The notes beneath the pieces were generated by a model, which saw only the letters and a program-made list of their open reading frames with translations, was not told the origin of the DNA and ran no database searches. DNA of 64,000 nt from Latrodectus hesperus (lineage: Eukaryota; Arthropoda; Arachnida; Araneae; Theridiidae). The translations under genes and the position numbers were made by a program. The number at the start of each line of letters is the position of its first letter. Position 1 is the first letter of the stretch. The stretch spans positions 86,376,699 to 86,440,698 of the forward strand of contig CM075857.1 of the NCBI GenBank assembly GCA_037975125.1, given 5' to 3'. Below, one piece after another: positions 28,580 to 46,830 of this stretch.

Positions 28580-31180
28580 ATTTTTAAAGTAAATAACAAG
28601 CACAATTTAAAATATTTTCAGACAATTTATTATTTAAAATCATATTATGGGCTTAATTGGTCTGAGTAGTTATTATATTGTTATTAATATTTTTTCTAGA
28701 AGTTTAATAAGAAGAATAAATTTTTATATTCTTTACAATTTTAGATTTTTGATTCCACAAAATTAAAAAAATGAATAAATAAATATGAAAAAAAACTTCG
28801 AATACATTTTTAAATATTTATTATGGATTGTTTTTTTAGATATTTATCCAATAAAATCTTTTAAACGTAGATTTTAAGAAATAATACAGTTTTTAATAAA
28901 CAATGAAATGGAATTCGCAAGATTGTTGGTATAAATGATCTTCTTTAAGTATTTTCCCAAACAAATCTAGAAAGAAAAAAATTGTGGGGTCATCATGAAT
29001 GAACACTGAGTGATAAGCATTTTGTGAAATTTGTTACATTTCTTATTACGCATAGTAAATGTGACAGTAATACATGATATATTCGTTTAAATTTATTTCT
29101 TCTCACTATTATTCCTTCATAATTGTGCTTAGATAGAAAAAATATACTCACTTACTCATTTACTCAAATTTGCCTTTTAATTAAAATAGGCGAATTGTTT
29201 TTAACTTTAATTTTTTTAAAGAAACGTTTATTTCATAGTAGTTTATATTATTTCATTTCTAATATTTATTTAGATATAAAAATGAAAATTTCAAGTTGGC
29301 ATTACTCAAGAGGTTCGCATTTTAAAATTAGTAGGAAAAAGTGTTGAAAAAAGAAAACTTAGAAAAAGAATAAGAGATATATGTAGAAAAATTTTATTCT
29401 GGGAAACAATTTCATTAAAAAATTTAATTTTAAGTTAATGTTTAGATACTTTAACTCATTTTGATAAAATAGAGCGAACAGTTAAAACAATTTAAGGAAA
29501 AATAGGGAGCTTTTTAAAATAACAAAGAAATAACTATACTGAATAAAAGAACACACTTTAAATATTTATGTTATCTAGAGACATTTTTCTAAATTAAAAA
29601 TTTTCTTAATTAGAAAATTTTAATTAACTAATTAAGAATTATTAAGCTTGAAGTGCAAAAAATCAATTTAAAATTTCACAAATTTCTCTTTATACACATA
29701 CATTCCCTCTCTATTATACTCACGCACATGCAAATTTTTGTATAATATGATTTTGGTTAAATTATTTCGTTGTATTTCGTTTAAAATATTCCTTTTTAAT
29801 CTTTCAAAAAGTAACGAAATACTAAATTACAATTATTGGGAGATTATAAATGATAAACGCTTAATATTATTTTAATAAATTTATTAAACATAATAAATAA
29901 ATAAATTTATTAAATTAATAATAAACGCTTAATATTATTTTAATAAAATATAAAAATACATTTTTGGTTACGACAACATTATGTTTTTTTGAATTTAAAA
30001 ATGACTGCGTGAATTAGACATAAGGAAAACTAGACAGTTTAACTTTTTTTTTAATCCTCATTAATCTCATAATCAATATTTTTAAAAGTTTATATTGGGA
30101 TAGTTCCATAAATGGACTTAAATAAAATAAAAAAAGATCTTTTTTTTTTTGGTTCAGCTTTGGAAAAGCTATTGTGTAACAAGAAAAATTGTTTCAATTA
30201 AAAAAAATTATAATGCTGATAAAAGTATAAATATATATAATATTTTTCAATACATAATTGAATTTTTATTTATCTGCATGTAGGATAATTCTATAATGTT
30301 CATAAAAATTGCCTAAGAATAATTTTCTTAAGTAAATTTTGATCAAAAACATGGCTGAATAGATATATTAAGACTAAAGCTAAGAAAGTGTGCCAGGGAA
30401 TTAATTAATTTCAAGTAACTGTTTCCTTGACTGCGCTAAATAAGTAAAATAAAGGCTGAATTTTCAATTTTAATTGAATTTCTTGACTGAGAGGGTTATT
30501 TAATTTCTTGATTAAAGATTATCTGAGTTCCAAGCTTACCTATTTTAAGCACTGTTAAAAATTTTCTTAGCTATTCACAATACAAAAAGAAGGAAAATGT
30601 TTAGAGTACTAAAATGAATTTTATATAGTATTTTTCTCTTTTCAAACTCATTAAACATTTGAAAATTAAGCAAAAAGTTTCTATTGCAACATAAACACAA
30701 AGTAACAAAACAAAAACTCTAACATCAGTTGTTTTAATTATAATTGTTCTCAACGAATGAAAGAAATTTGCCTTGTAAATTGACTTTTAAGACAGTAGGA
30801 AATACTAGAAAATTAAGTATTATTACAACAGTTAGAGTGCTTTTTCTTAGAAATATGCTGAGCAGGCCTCTTAATTTATGACTCGTAATCTAACGTGGGA
30901 TTTTTGCTTCAATAAAAGGACTTTTATTATTTTATTTAGTCCACGTGAGTGATTCTTTAATAAAGATCTTTCTCTGTTTGGGCAGAGTAGTCACTATGTC
31001 GTCTAGTTGGAGAAAAAAGAAAGCCATGTAATATGGTTGCTTCTATTATCCAAAGAGAGCGAATTCATATCACTTTCGTTAGTTTGAAGGCATGCCTTGT
31101 TTCCACTGTTTGCTCTGGATTTGGAGACAAAAATATAAATTAGAGACTCTTTAATTTGAATTTCATTTCATCACACGTAT

Positions 31181-31182
<2 letters not shown>
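28580..31182. other. AT-rich DNA with a small local duplication
   Basis: A 27-bp direct repeat (ATAAACGCTTAATATTATTT...) occurs near 29853 and 29923. No gene was recognised in the 2.6 kb. Confidence 0.5.
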
Positions 31183-31268
<86 letters not shown>

Positions 31269-31303
31269 ATGTATGTATGTATATATGTGTGTGTGTGCGT
31301 GTA
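31183..31303. repeat. Compound (TA)n / (TATG)n / (TG)n microsatellite
   Basis: 77 bp of TA, then TATG-type repeats and a short TG run. Confidence 0.96.
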
Positions 31304-31821
31304 AGTGTAATGTATTACTTAGTTACATCATTGTCTTCGCGAAATTGCTATAAAGAAGAATTACTGAAGAGGCAGATTTTCAAGAATAAGTTTTATTATT
31401 ACAGGAAACATTTCTTTATATAAAGACCAACCGTGACACCTGTAGCACGTCTGCTTGATAGAAGAGCTCAATTTAAGAAACCTCGAGAAAACTCAACCCC
31501 TCAGAAGGGTGCAGCCTATTGGGTCTGTCATTCGTTGAGAATAGTAGCGCGAGATGATATCAGGGTGATGATATCACGATGAAATACCTTAACCATGTTT
31601 GGTAATGTACATTTTGGAATTCCACAACAGGGTTGATGTAACTCAAGAGTACATGAAACATTGATCGGTGAGTACAAGTACAGGTATTTTTTACATGTAA
31701 TATATTGAAGAAGCATTTTGTCTTATCTTTTTATGGATATCTGAATGTTATGAAAATATCTTTCTTCCTGCAAGACAAGATGGTTAGATTAGACCTCGAG
31801 GATAATGTCGAAGGAGACTGT
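31304..31821. other. Unassigned DNA, moderately AT-rich
   Basis: The part 31425-31690 is less AT-rich than the surroundings but shows no recognisable domain or repeat family. Confidence 0.45.
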
Positions 31822-31834
31822 TAAACTGTTATCT

Positions 31835-32222
31835 GTTGTTATTGTTGTTACTAATGACACTTGGACAAGCCAAACTCGCTATGCCTTGGTTATGCGAATT
31901 TAAGTCAATTAGGAGGTTCTTTCATTTAATCAGAGCACCATAAAGGTGAAAGTACGGCTTTTGCTCTTCAAATCGTCTGATAGATCGCAGCATCAGAGGA
32001 TCTACTCCCTCATTTTTGGCATTGATCTGAAGGGGGAGTAAATTTCTCCAGACCATTGCACCCATGGTAACTGCTCAACGACCGACCACAGGACTTTCGA
32101 TTCCACAGATTTAACGAGCACGTATATCGCATGTACTCGATGGGTCTTAGGTGGAATTGGGAATTGAACCCCACCCTTCCGGATGGAAAGCCTATACCCT
32201 AACCACTAGGCTACTTCGGCCC
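31835..32222 (-). mobile_element. tRNA-derived SINE, family E, full copy
   Basis: A perfect 13-bp duplication, TAAACTGTTATCT, flanks it at 31822-31834 and 32223-32235. On the minus strand the head reads AGTAGCCTAGTGGTTAGGGT (A-box) and GGGTTCAATTCCCA (B-box), and the element ends in a (CAA)n-type tail. At 388 bp it is the longest SINE here. The second copy is at 4027-4348. Confidence 0.94.
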
Positions 32223-32235
32223 TAAACTGTTATCT

Positions 32236-33024
32236 AAGTATTATCATAGGATTCTTCATTCAAGAGAAAGTTTAATTGCTGGTTTCACTCCTGTATATAC
32301 CCTTAGTATATACGTGACTTTTATATTAAACAACCTACATTTTATGGCATATTTTATTGCTTGTTTTCCTTCTTTGCATCCAGGACTGGCTTGCATTTCA
32401 TTTTAGCAAGACAATAAGTATATGCATGTTGCAAATAATGTCTAATTTCCTTCTTACTCCATTAAATTCCATTACTTTTCTGGCCTGTCCATAATTTAAA
32501 TTTACAGTCAATAGAGCATGTTTGATTACAAATTGATGGAAAATTCAGCGGAATTAATAAACTAGTACACCAAAACAATACTGGTTATTTGTAAAGGAGC
32601 ACGGATGATTGTCTGTCTTCTTGAACATATACAATATCTCCTTTATTTTATATCATGGTGCTTAGAATCAAATTATAATCAGTTCTTGAGGTTAAATTCA
32701 TTATTAATTTTAACCATCTTCCTCACTACACAGAAGTATTTATTTTCTTATTAGTTAATATTTATCGTATGTTATCTTTGAAGGAAATTCTGTTTATTAG
32801 TAACTTCAATTCTTTTTTATTACATTTTCTGTACTTGGTGGTATAATATTTATTACAAATTGTGTTACACTGGTATATATATTGATATAACTGGACATTC
32901 ATGAATATTGGAGAGACTTGGAGAAATTTGTTTTGTAATTTTATACGTAAATAAGTAATTATAAGTATGAAATTGATAAAATTCGGGAATCACCTCTTTA
33001 GCATTTTCAGTAATATTTCTTTTA
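32236..33024. other. AT-rich DNA, nothing recognised
   Basis: No recognised content up to the mariner element. Confidence 0.5.
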
Positions 33025-33957
33025 CAAGGTAAACAAGAAAGTTCTTGCCATTTTCGAGTTGCCATTCAAAGAAGTAGGAATAAGTATGCATATTAGTGTA
33101 TAGTTGGTTTGAAACATGGTTGAGAAACTTGTCAATCTGGAGTAAGAATACCAGTCGTTATAAAATTGAATTCACTTCAAGCATTCATCAATCGTGACTC
33201 GTAGTGTTGCGAAGAAGAATGGACGTGTCGAAGGAGCTTGTTTGATATTCTTTGCTTAACGACTTCAAAGTGGTCTTATCAGCTGCTGCATTAAGTCGCC
33301 GAATATATCAAACGTTTAGAGATAGTGCAGTGAATGAAAGCTCGACAAGTCATTGGTTTCACAAATTCTAATTGGGAGATTTGTGCCTTTGTGATAAAGT
33401 TCTCAGCAGACCTTGGAAGACGAAGCTCTGAAAGCGACCATTAATTAGGACAGAAATCAAACGTATGGTGAACTTGTCAGACAATTTAATGTTTCCGGTG
33501 ATAACGCGACACCGCATGTCGCGCGGGTGGTCAGTAATACTATATAGAGACTTGGTGGGGAGACTTTGTGACATCCTCCTTATTTACCTGACTTTGACTA
33601 TCAGATTACCACCTTTCTCATTCCTAAACTGGTAAAACCCTTCTTGGGTTAGGTACAGGGGACTTTGCTGGTGTATAGTATACTATACCTTTCCCATTCC
33701 CTGGGTATTCATCTTTGTGTAAAATCCTTCACCAATAAAACAGATATGATCCAAGCACTCACTGACTTCTTAGCATCCACCCCTCCCCAAGTTTTATCTC
33801 TAGGGGATTGTACAACTGGAGACACGTTGGCAGAGGGTGCGGGAAGCCGATAGTGATTACTTTGAGAAGACTAATAATAGGTTACACTTTCTACACTTTC
33901 CATATGTCCCGTTCTTTTGGGTCATTAAAAAGGGCAAGAAATTTCTTATTTACCTTA
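33025..33957 (+). mobile_element. Mariner element with internal deletion
   Basis: The inverted ends read AAGGTAAACAAGAAAGTTCT (left, from 33026) and AAGGTAAATAAGAAATTTCT (right, read inward from 33956). They match at about 25 of 28 positions. Both outer flanks are TA (33023-33024 and 33958-33959), the mariner target duplication. Length is 933 bp, against about 1.3 kb for a complete mariner, because the middle of the transposase is gone. Confidence 0.86.
33219..33880 (+). pseudogene. Mariner transposase pseudogene (DD34D type)
   Basis: The start MDVSKE at 33219 is the usual N-terminus of this mariner group. The helix-turn-helix follows in broken frames (SHWFHKF near 33350). Near 33498 the frame jumps from the second helix-turn-helix (QFNVSG) directly to DNATPHVARVV, which holds the second catalytic aspartate at 33500-33502. 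The first aspartate and the block between are therefore deleted. The third aspartate is in PDFDY at 33596-33598; spacing is 31 residues instead of 34, which fits loss of three codons from the PDLAPSDY-type motif. The C-terminus is recognisable (KTDMIQALTDFLAS near 33745, then DSDYFEK at about 33852-33872). Several stops interrupt the frame. It is inactive. Confidence 0.9.
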
Positions 33958-33959
33958 TA

Positions 33960-39054
<5,095 letters not shown>

Positions 39055-41202
39055 TTAATGAATTAGAGATTGAAGAGGCAATGACGTCATTTAGAATGAT
39101 CCAGGAGCCTTTATGGAATGATTGTGTTAACTGTATCTATCTATGTTAATATATCTCAGATAAAATGCACCTTCCAATTTGGTAAAAGGAAAAATATAAT
39201 AGATAAAAAAAGATAATAGATAATGATGCCAGTTCAGAATAATCAAGAAGCCTTTCTTTAATGATTGCGTTAGTTGCACCTAGATATGCTAATCAATGTT
39301 ATATAAAACACATCGTCTAAAATGGTAAAAGGAAAAATATAATAGATAAAGAAGAGATAATAGATAATGACGTCATTTCAGAATAATCCAGGAGACTTTC
39401 ATTAATGATTGCGTTAGTTACATCTTTATATGCTAACAATCTCATATAAAATACATCGTCCAAAATGGTAAAAGGAAAAATATAATAGATAATGAAGAGA
39501 TGATAGATTATGACGTCATTTCAGAATAATCCAGGAGACTTTCATTGATGATTGCGTTAGTTGCCTCTATATATACTAATCAATCTCATATAACATACAT
39601 CGTCCAAAACGGTAAAAGGAAAAATATAATAGATAATGAAGAGATAATAGATTATGACATCCTTTCAGAAAACCATCATTAATGATTGCGTTAGTTGCCT
39701 CTATATATACTAATCAATCTCATATAAAATACATCGTCCAAAACGGTAAAAGGAAAAATATAATAGATAATGAAGAGATAATAGTTAATGACGTCATTTC
39801 AGAATAATCCATCATTAATGATTGCGTTAGTTGCCTCTATATATACTAATCAATCTCATATAAAATACATCGTCCAAAACGGTAAAAGGAAAAATATAAT
39901 AGATAATGAAGAGATAATAGATTATGACGTCATTTCAGAATAATCCAGGAGACTTTCATTAATGATTGCGTTAGTTGCCTCTATATATACTAATCAATCT
40001 CATATAAAATGCATCGTCCAAAACGGTAAAAGGAAAAATATAATAGATAATGAAGAGATAATAGATTATGACATCATTTCAGAATAATCCAGGAGATTTT
40101 CATTAATGATTGCGTTAGTTGCATCTATATATGCTAATCAATCTCGTATAACATACATCGTCCAAAATGGTTAAAGGAAAAATATAATAGATAATGAAGA
40201 GATAATAGAGTTATGACGTCATTTCAGAATAATCCAGGAGACTTTCATTAATGATTGCGTTAGTTGCATCTTTATATGCTAACAATCTCGTATAACATAC
40301 ATCGTCCAAAATGGTAAAAGGAAAAATATAATAGATAATGAAGAGATAATAAAGTTTGACGTCATTTCAGAATAATCCAGGAGACTTTCATTAATGATTG
40401 CGTTAGTTGCATCTTTATATGCTAACAATCTCGTATAACATACATCGTCCAAAATGGTTAAAGGAAAAATATAATAGATAATGAAGAGATAATAAAGTTT
40501 GACGTCATTTCAGAATAATCCAGGAGACTTTCATTAATGATTGCGTTAGTTGCATCTTTATATGCTAATCAATCTCGTATAACATACATCGTCCAAAATG
40601 GTTAAAGGAAAAATATAATAGATAATGAAGAGATAATAAAGTTTGACGTCATTTCAGAATAATCCAGGAGACTTTCATTAATGATTGCGTTAGTTGCATC
40701 TATATATACTAATCAATCTCATATAAAGTACATCGTCCAAAATGGTTAAAGGAAAAATATAATAGATAATGAAGAGATAATAGAGTTTGACGTCATTTCA
40801 GAATAATCCAGGAGACTTTCATTAATGATTGCGTTAGTTGCATCTATATATGCTAATCAATCTCGTATAACATACATCGTCCAAAATGGTAAAAGGAAAA
40901 ATATGATTTATAATGAAGAGATAATGGATTATGACGTCATTTCAGAATAATCCAGGAGACTTTCATTAATGATTGCGTTAGTTGCATCTATATATACTAA
41001 TCAATCTCATATAAAGTACATCGTCCAAAATGGTTAAAGGAAAAATATAATAGGAAAATATAATAGATAATGAAGAGATAATAGAGTTTGACGTCATTTC
41101 AGAATAATCCAGGAGACTTTCATTAATGATTGCGTTAGTTGCATCTATATATGCTAATCAATCTCATATAAAATACATCGTCCAAAATGGTAAAAGGAAA
41201 AA
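39055..41202 (+). repeat. Satellite array, ~15 units of ~144 bp, with TGACGTCA in most units
   Basis: The anchor octamer occurs at 39082, 39224, 39368, 39511, 39655, 39789, 39925, 40069, 40214, 40357, 40500, 40644, 40788, 40932 and 41089. Spacing is mostly 142-145 bp; two adjacent units are ~10 bp shorter and the last has a ~13-bp insertion. Twelve anchors are perfect TGACGTCA; those at 39224, 39655 and 40069 are mutated. Other conserved blocks are CAGAATAATCCAGGAGACTT, TTAATGATTGCGTTAGTTGC and ACATCGTCCAAAA. The left-edge units are most diverged. The last four units alternate between two variants, a local two-unit (~288 bp) higher-order pattern. There is no coding capacity. Confidence 0.97.
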
Positions 41203-42800
41203 GTCACGATACTTAAATACCAAGATGACGGCATACAATTACAAAGTGATTAATCCATTTAGGATACGGTACCAAGAATAAATAAAAAAATAGAAATTAG
41301 TTTGAATTTCATTGTTTGCTTTCATATTTAGTTTAGTTTGAGACTACAGATCAAAATTATTATACAATGCTTTCATATATTACATAAAGCTTAATAGAGT
41401 GTATATCTGATTATTGTCAGTAGTTCCGTGTGTAGTTTTCACATTTACCTTGTTTATATACAACGTTAACAGCTTTTATGAATATACTTAAATAATATTT
41501 TCGATTACTATGTTTAAGTAATAATTTAAACAAATTACAAGCGAAAAAATTAAATAAAAGTAAGTAATATTACTTGCATTGAAATTTTCCTTGACTTCTG
41601 CTATTATTTTTGCTAATATTAGGAATAATATATATGTATTCCAATTAAAAATAATATACTCATATTTAATTTCCGTGATGTAACATTTTGTGATTTTAAC
41701 TTTCATTCAAGTTATTAATTGATTTGTAAGAGCATATTCATTTAAAAAAAATGTACTTTAGTATATTAATTTCTAAACTGTGCTATATGTATATTAACTA
41801 AGCAGCAAAGGTAACTTGTTTGATATTCTTAAAGATTAATAATTTTACAGTTGCCGAAGACGAATACTTTTTTAATATTTTTCTATAAATTTTCTATATT
41901 GCATTTTATTTTCAATTTAATTCTGTTAATATTGATTCCTGTTTTCAGTTATATAAAGAGTACATATTTTTATGTAAATAAGAAATGTTTTAGTTTGCTC
42001 ACAAACATACGGATTAAAATTGAAATGTTACAGATTTCCTTTGTAAAACAGTAACTCTAAAATTCTGTCATATAAGAAATCGACAGAATAACTCCATCTC
42101 GTATACATCAGCAGCGCCATCTCAATCTTTGGAGTACCATTTTAGAATATGCAATAAAATCCGAAGATTCCTCTACGTATCGGCAAATAATATTGACCCA
42201 AATGCAGCAAATATCCCACTTTTGATGTTTGATCGATTTCTGGAATAACATCCATTCTAGATGGTAGTAAAAAAGGGAAGGAATGGTAAAAGGAAGTTTA
42301 TTCTTTGAACTTTTCAAGAAGTTAAAGTTTGCGTGATGGAATTTAAAACTCTTCTTAAAAATATAGTTAAGTATTTCTCTTAAAAAGTACGTTTTTTAGA
42401 ATAGTTTGCAATTGTAGGAATTCTAAACTAATAAAAACAATTTTGTTTCACTCAGGAATTGGAAATTCTTTTAAATGTATAAGTTATTTTTAAAATATAT
42501 TTATTAAAAACTATATGTACTTGAAAAAGTAGAAATTAAAAAGAAAAATAACATTTCTCATCAGATGGAATAAGAGCATTTGGATACACACACAGCAAAT
42601 TCTAAATAAAATGAATACTCTGAACTTAGATTTACACTCTTAGAGAGAAAAAACATAAGAATGAAAATGAATATATAAAAATAAGTAAATAAGAATATAA
42701 AAAACATAAATTAACAAGAATGTTTATAAGAAAATAATTTTAAATATACTAAGAATATCTTAATAATAATAAATATTTAGTAAGTGATACTTATGTACTT
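41203..42800. other. AT-rich DNA, nothing recognised
   Basis: Short open stretches here are hydrophobic, AT-driven and without family resemblance. Confidence 0.55.
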
Positions 42801-42809
42801 AAAACAGTT

Positions 42810-42935
42810 AAAGAGAGGGGGAGTGAGTGGGAGAGAAGGAGGGAAGAGAGAGAGAGAGTGGGTTCGATGTGTGGATATTTGTAGTGATTTCAATTTAATT
42901 TTAAACAGTAGGTTCTGGTCTTAATAGCATTCCTT
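42810..42935 (+). mobile_element. Decayed SINE family B 3' half after a (GA)n tract
   Basis: After a purine-rich GA tract (42811-42860), the sequence GGGTTCGATG...GGATATTTGTAGTG...TTTAAACAGTAGGTTCTGGTCTTAATAGC follows the order of the family B body. In the intact copy this reads GGGTTCGAAT...GGATGTTTGTAGTG...TTTAAACCGTAGGTCCCGGTCTAATTAGC. The head is lost. Confidence 0.55.
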
Positions 42936-44189
42936 AATAACGATTTTAATTTAAAAATATAAAATAACAATTTTTTTTTGCAAATCGTATTGATATTTTA
43001 ATTTTCTTAAAAGTTTTACAAATCATTTTACTTCCTCATGCATTTAGTCACATTTTAGCAAAAGGAAAAATCATAAAATATCTCGAGTAAATAGTGTTCT
43101 TGTATAATTAGAACAGATGCATCATTTAGCTTTAAGATTTTTATGTTTTTTTGAAAAAAATTATAAAGTAGTTGAAAAAACTAAAGAAGTTATTAATGTA
43201 ATTAAATAAAACACTATTTTTTTAAAAATTGAATTCTTTACACTGTGTGGTTTATTTAAACTTCACTTTTTCTCAAAATTTTATTTTGGTGGTTATACAG
43301 TAAAGAATAAAGCCCTCTAAAATGTGATTATTTAAATCCTTTCTAAAGCAAACGCAATCAACTAATGAGCTTTATGTTGGCTTAAAAGCTTAAGTTGGGA
43401 ATAATTTTTCACAAAAGCTTATCACATTATCCATATATTTAAATGCACACTGTTTCTTTTATGTTCTATTGTTAAGAAGAATGCTACATTATTCGAAATT
43501 TCTTTATAAGTGTGCATATAGATTTCAAATTTTGAAACCCTGATATCTTTTTACTTGTATTTATTTTACTGTTCTTTATTTAAATGTTTTTATTTCAATA
43601 AAATTAGATTTATAGTTTGACCAAGTTCATTGATGACTAAAGAGATTTTAACAAGTTTCATTAATCAGAAAGCTGACCAATTCAAGTAAATTCATCTATT
43701 GGCGATATGTATTTCAGATATTGGCTATAATGCTATTAAAAATATCTGCCACTAATTTACGGAAATAGTAGCATACAATCAAAATTCATCTTTAACATAT
43801 TATTGAGTTATCCCACTTCATTAAATATTTATGACGGGCAACAATTTCATTATTCTTAATTTAAAATGTGTTGAAGGCGAGACATTAGATAAAAAAAATT
43901 GTAGGATTTATGAGCCATTGCAGGTGCTTTAAATGGATTTTAAATACTCATAAGATTCATAAGAGTATAATTAACTATCATAAGAGTATAAATTACTATG
44001 GCGTTGCTTGTCTATCTTTGAAATTTTAAGTTAAAAAATCCAACCAACTAATAAACCAACTAAATAGATCTTTACTAAATAGATCCAACTAAATAGATCA
44101 AGATAATTACTGACATTATATCAGGACCTAATGCTTTTTTAACATGCAGAGGTAATAGTTCTGTAAAACAAATCAATTGACTACATGCA
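42936..44189. other. AT-rich DNA, nothing recognised
   Basis: No recognised gene or repeat. Confidence 0.5.
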
Positions 44190-44227
44190 ATTCTTTTATT
44201 TCTAGGAGAAATTAAACGAAATAAGTA

Positions 44228-44309
<82 letters not shown>

Positions 44310-44347
44310 TACTTATTTCGTTTAATTTCTCCTAGAAATAAAAGAAT
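44190..44347. repeat. Perfect 158-bp palindrome with (TA)40 centre
   Basis: The 39-base arm at 44190-44228 starts ATTCTTTTATTTCTAGGAGA and is exactly inverted at 44309-44347. Between them lie 80 bp of TA, itself self-complementary, so the whole stretch is one perfect palindrome. Outside the arms the match weakens (ACATGCAATTC against TATGCATTC). Confidence 0.98.
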
Positions 44348-45849
44348 GCATATATCTATTGTACTTTATATTATCAATTATTTACATACTGAATTCTTCA
44401 TTTTTTATATTTTGTAAGTACTTTTCCAGTTCCATTTTTCCCAATATTTTTTATAATTTCTTGAATATTTAAATTTGAAGCAATTTTTTGTGTATTTTCA
44501 TTCTCAGTTAAATATCAAAAATTACCTATTCCCAATTAAAATAGTTAGAATAACGTGACATCTTAAAATTTTTTTATAAATATTGCTTTCATGCAAATTA
44601 TTTTATTTAAGCATTGTTGAATTTTAAATTAAAGTTATCCAGAATTAATGTGAAAATACTTATAATGCAGGTTAAATAAGACAGTAAAGATAAATTAAAA
44701 AAAGAAATATATTATAAAAAGAAACTTTACAGAAAAAATCTTACTGAAGAAGAAGAATATCTTATTGAGGAAGATTTAATGTGCAGAATGTTATTAATAT
44801 CCAGCTACGATTTTATGAAATGTATTTTTGTAAATAATATTTTAATATTTTAGAAATTACAATTATGCTGTAATTGGTCAGAACTCCTTACACCAAAAAT
44901 TTTCTTATTGATATGCTTTTGTAAGTCAAATGAAAGGTTAGGATAGATTTAATACTTTGGAGCTTCGAATGAATTTAGGTATTTCTTGGCTAAAGATTGA
45001 TTATGTGCCTTATCAAGTCAAACAAATTCCTCTTAAATTTAATAAGACGCTGATGCTTATTACATTTAGCAAACATTGTAAGGTAATTATTTCTCCGTCT
45101 AGACTTAGGAAATCTTGTTTCTTTAAATCAATTTTCAATTGGAAACTATTTGTTTATCATGGGAGATAGTAAATAAAAATAAACTTCATAAAATTGCAAA
45201 ATATTTGCTTTCTTTTTAATTTAGTGGTGATATGCAATTTAGTTTTCATTTTTATTAAAAAAAAGACAACTAAACTTTGAAAGAAGTATTTTTTCTAAAA
45301 TAATTCAAATGTAATGAATTACTTTTTAACAAGTTCCATATGTATAAACGAAAACTAATTTTCTGCCCAGTATAGTAAAAATATCATGAAATTTGATAAA
45401 AACTCTGTTGGAAACAATATTAAGTCTCTATATATAATTTTCCACAATTTTAAATTTTATGTCTTGGTTTATTTTGGCCTTTGTTTTACGAATGTGTAAA
45501 GCAGGTATGAAGCTAGCTGAAGTAAGTAACAAGATTATTGGCTACAACATGGGATTGTGTGTGTGTGTGTGGTTATTGTGTCTCATATAATTAAGATTAT
45601 ATAAAATTATAAAATAATGTTGTCACGAATCATATAGTATAACTTCTTATCAAGTGTGATGAATAGATTATGCATGAGTTTCATTTATAAAGTAAAAGAA
45701 AATCATCAAATTTCAATTCTTATATAAACACAGCTTAATACTGGTTGATATTATAAATAATAATTCAAAATTTTAAAGAGAAATCAAAGTTGAATTAAAT
45801 GCTTCAACTTTATATTTCTGCCATTGTATTTCTATTCACGAAAAATACA
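44348..45849. other. AT-rich DNA, nothing recognised
   Basis: The open stretch at 44957-45169 resembles no known family. A short (TG)n lies at 45556-45571. Confidence 0.5.
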
Positions 45850-46170
45850 TTAATTAGTAGTAACCATTGACTATCATATTGTTGTTTTCATTGACCATTG
45901 ATTTCACATATCAGAACTTATCAATCAGGCTACTTAATTATTTTAAAATGGTTTAAAACATGATTCAACTATTATTTTATTTATAAATTCAGGGGATAAG
46001 CTGAAACTAATTTAATTAAACTGTTCTTAGCAATAGTTTTATTTAAATGTATAACTGTCGCATCACTGTGTGTTTCATAATTACATGTTTGATTATTGGA
46101 AATATATTTTCCCCCTTTTAAAAATAGAGCTCGTAAGAGTATTCAATTCTATATATCCAAAAAGTATCTA
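45850..46170 (+). repeat. Unclassified dispersed repeat X, copy 2
   Basis: This is homologous to 18110-18420 over ~310 bp in the same orientation. Differences include scattered substitutions and a small insertion near 46100-46115. Function and class are unknown. Confidence 0.85.
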
Positions 46171-46272
46171 TTCAAAAGTACTATTGAAAAAAAGATCTAA
46201 CATAGCTTCAACAAATTCTTCTATTTTATTCTGAATATAACGTTTAAAATATATATTTAAGTGCATGTAAAA

Positions 46273-46393
<121 letters not shown>

Positions 46394-46567
46394 TGCATGT
46401 ATTCAACTATATGCTTAAAATGAATGATTATATTGATTTTCATGCATACTTTTCACAATTTTGATTTGGATTGTTTAAGATATATCCTTTTGATCAATTT
46501 ATTTATTTCTATAGTGTGTTCAGAGCTACTGAATGATATTGATTAACATTTATTTATTGTCCTGGAT

Positions 46568-46613
46568 TATTAAAACTATAACCATCCTATCCTGGATGGT
46601 TATAGTTTTAATA
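46568..46613. repeat. Perfect hairpin, 20-bp stem, 6-nt loop
   Basis: TATTAAAACTATAACCATCC at 46568-46587 is exactly inverted at 46594-46613 around a TATCCT loop. No gene context is evident. Confidence 0.97.
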
Positions 46614-46830
46614 GATGACAGCAGTCTAGATTCTCAAACTATTAGTTAATTTATTCTTTTTCCACGTCAGAATGCTTATAAAAAGTGCAATAAAAATTGG
46701 TTATCTATCCTCTATACACTTATTAAAGATTCATTGTTTAATGTATAGAACTTAATAATGAGAGGAATTTTGAGTTGACTTTTCAAATTCAATGTTAGAA
46801 AATTTTTTGTAACATTTTATGATTAATCTT

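Noticed and set aside
39055..41202. CRISPR-like array
   Set aside because: The repeats are ~144 bp, head to tail with no unique spacers, in eukaryotic DNA; it is a satellite.
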